64,000 nucleotides of DNA from Dyadobacter sp. 676 (GTDB lineage: Bacteria > Bacteroidota > Bacteroidia > Cytophagales > Spirosomataceae): contig NZ_CP159289.1 of assembly GCF_040448675.1 (NCBI RefSeq), forward strand, positions 6,493,001-6,557,000. The letters run 5' to 3'. Both the position numbers and the translations under genes were made by a program. Positions 63,603-64,000 of the stretch are shown one piece after another (the stretch's first letter is position 1; each line of letters starts with the position of its first letter). Below the pieces are notes generated by a model. The model was not told where the DNA came from, made no database searches, and worked only from the letters and a program-made list of their open reading frames with translations.

Positions 63603-63632
63603 CAAATATAAATGAACGTTCGTTTATTTATA
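63603..63632 (-). promoter_or_regulatory. TetR operator overlapping the tetR promoter
   Basis: 63607-63632 is a near-palindrome centred on AACGTTCGTT (TATAAATGAACG matched by CGTTTATTTATA). On the minus strand TATATTTG (plus-strand 63603-63610) is a perfect -7 TAnnTTTG box and overlaps the operator end. This is the usual autorepression layout. Confidence 0.75.
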
Positions 63633-63665
63633 GTTTTGTAACTGAAAAATTCCCCAAAAGGCGGA

Positions 63666-64000
63666 TTAGTAAGTTACTATTTGTCTTAAGTGATGCTCCA
63701 TATGGTCGACGTAGTCGTCAAAATACCATTTCAGCGTATGTGGCTGGCCATCCCTGCCCACGCCTTTTCGCGCAAGGTTTTCAGGCGTGATCGCCCCGGC
63801 AACAGCCGACAGGAGCAGATTGTAATTTTTCCAGGTCGCGATCAGTTGTTCGACCGGAATATCGTTATATCGGCTAAGCCACACCCAGTCGTTCTGGTTA
63901 TAGAAAATTACAGGCTCGTGCTCGGCCTGGATCCTGATAAACCGCTGATGATTATTAGCCGCGCTGTCGATCAAATGGCCTAGAATTTCTTTTTTACTCC
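63666..64000 (-). CDS. DinB-family protein, N-terminal part outside window
   Basis: The frame enters from the right edge with KKEILGHLIDSAANNHQRFI, a DinB/ClbS-like start (first metal-ligand His in GHLIDS). The end has YFDDYVDHMEHHLRQIV with the two further His. Visible length is about 111 residues and few are missing, judged from the family. The four-helix bundle probably binds a metal; its enzyme activity is not known. It is divergent from nothing in the window and lies upstream of tetR by 86 bases on the same strand. Confidence 0.85.
   Translation of the reverse strand, partial: SKKEILGHLIDSAANNHQRFIRIQAEHEPVIFYNQNDWVWLSRYNDIPVEQLIATWKNYNLLLSAVAGAITPENLARKGVGRDGQPHTLKWYFDDYVDHMEHHLRQIVTY

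Overview
The window reads as chromosome of a Bacteroidota bacterium of the Cytophagales, most likely Dyadobacter or a close Spirosomaceae relative (inferred from protein flavour; no database was searched). Signs are type IX secretion (T9SS) C-terminal sorting domains, a dnaK ending in a Bacteroidota-style tail, weak Shine-Dalgarno signals, and promoters of the TTTG / TAnnTTTG type (a clear one precedes topA). No rRNA, tRNA, CRISPR array or intact insertion sequence was seen.

Layout. 1-19 kb is mostly housekeeping: the 3' end of pgi, a VanZ-like gene, an SDR dehydrogenase with a small partner, dnaK, a Tat-exported phosphocholine phospholipase C, the classical thrS-infC-rpmI-rplT translation operon, a TPR lipoprotein, an rRNA-type methyltransferase, an EVE protein, and divergent menB / menE for menaquinone. 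19-30 kb carries folD, a sirtuin, topA, two different aconitases in tandem, lspA and a DUF1080 protein. 30-34 kb has an M61 peptidase relic and a large secreted adhesin/carbohydrate-binding-type T9SS protein. 33-45 kb is accessory and regulatory: a radical SAM / DUF4130 pair, an ECF sigma factor with a likely anti-sigma partner, a sulfurtransferase, a di-heme cytochrome c, AraC plus YceI, a methyltransferase and TPR proteins. 45-55 kb holds two MocR-type (GntR-aminotransferase) regulatory units: one divergent from a pyridoxamine-oxidase-like gene and followed by an MFS exporter, the other divergent from an EamA exporter, DinB, NTF2-like and PLP decarboxylase operon. Between them are an XRE regulator with a palindromic operator and a Zn/Cd-type P-ATPase. 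55-60 kb is a tandem pair of M64 metallopeptidases with T9SS tails. 60-64 kb has a ParA plus small ribbon-helix-helix-like partner with AT-rich direct repeats upstream, and a TetR-regulated MFS unit.

Six genes (thrS, menE, topA, acnB, the large T9SS protein and the first M64 peptidase) are each broken by exactly one extra base, five of them in a homopolymer; removing one base restores a full-length frame in every case. Since thrS and topA are essential, sequencing or assembly error is the simplest reading, and each is annotated as one gene.

The best candidates for something poorly described are the ParA/RHH/AT-repeat cassette, the second MocR divergon, the tandem M64 unit with its upstream secreted protein, and a family of inverted intergenic repeats, one copy of which runs into the start of a methyltransferase gene.
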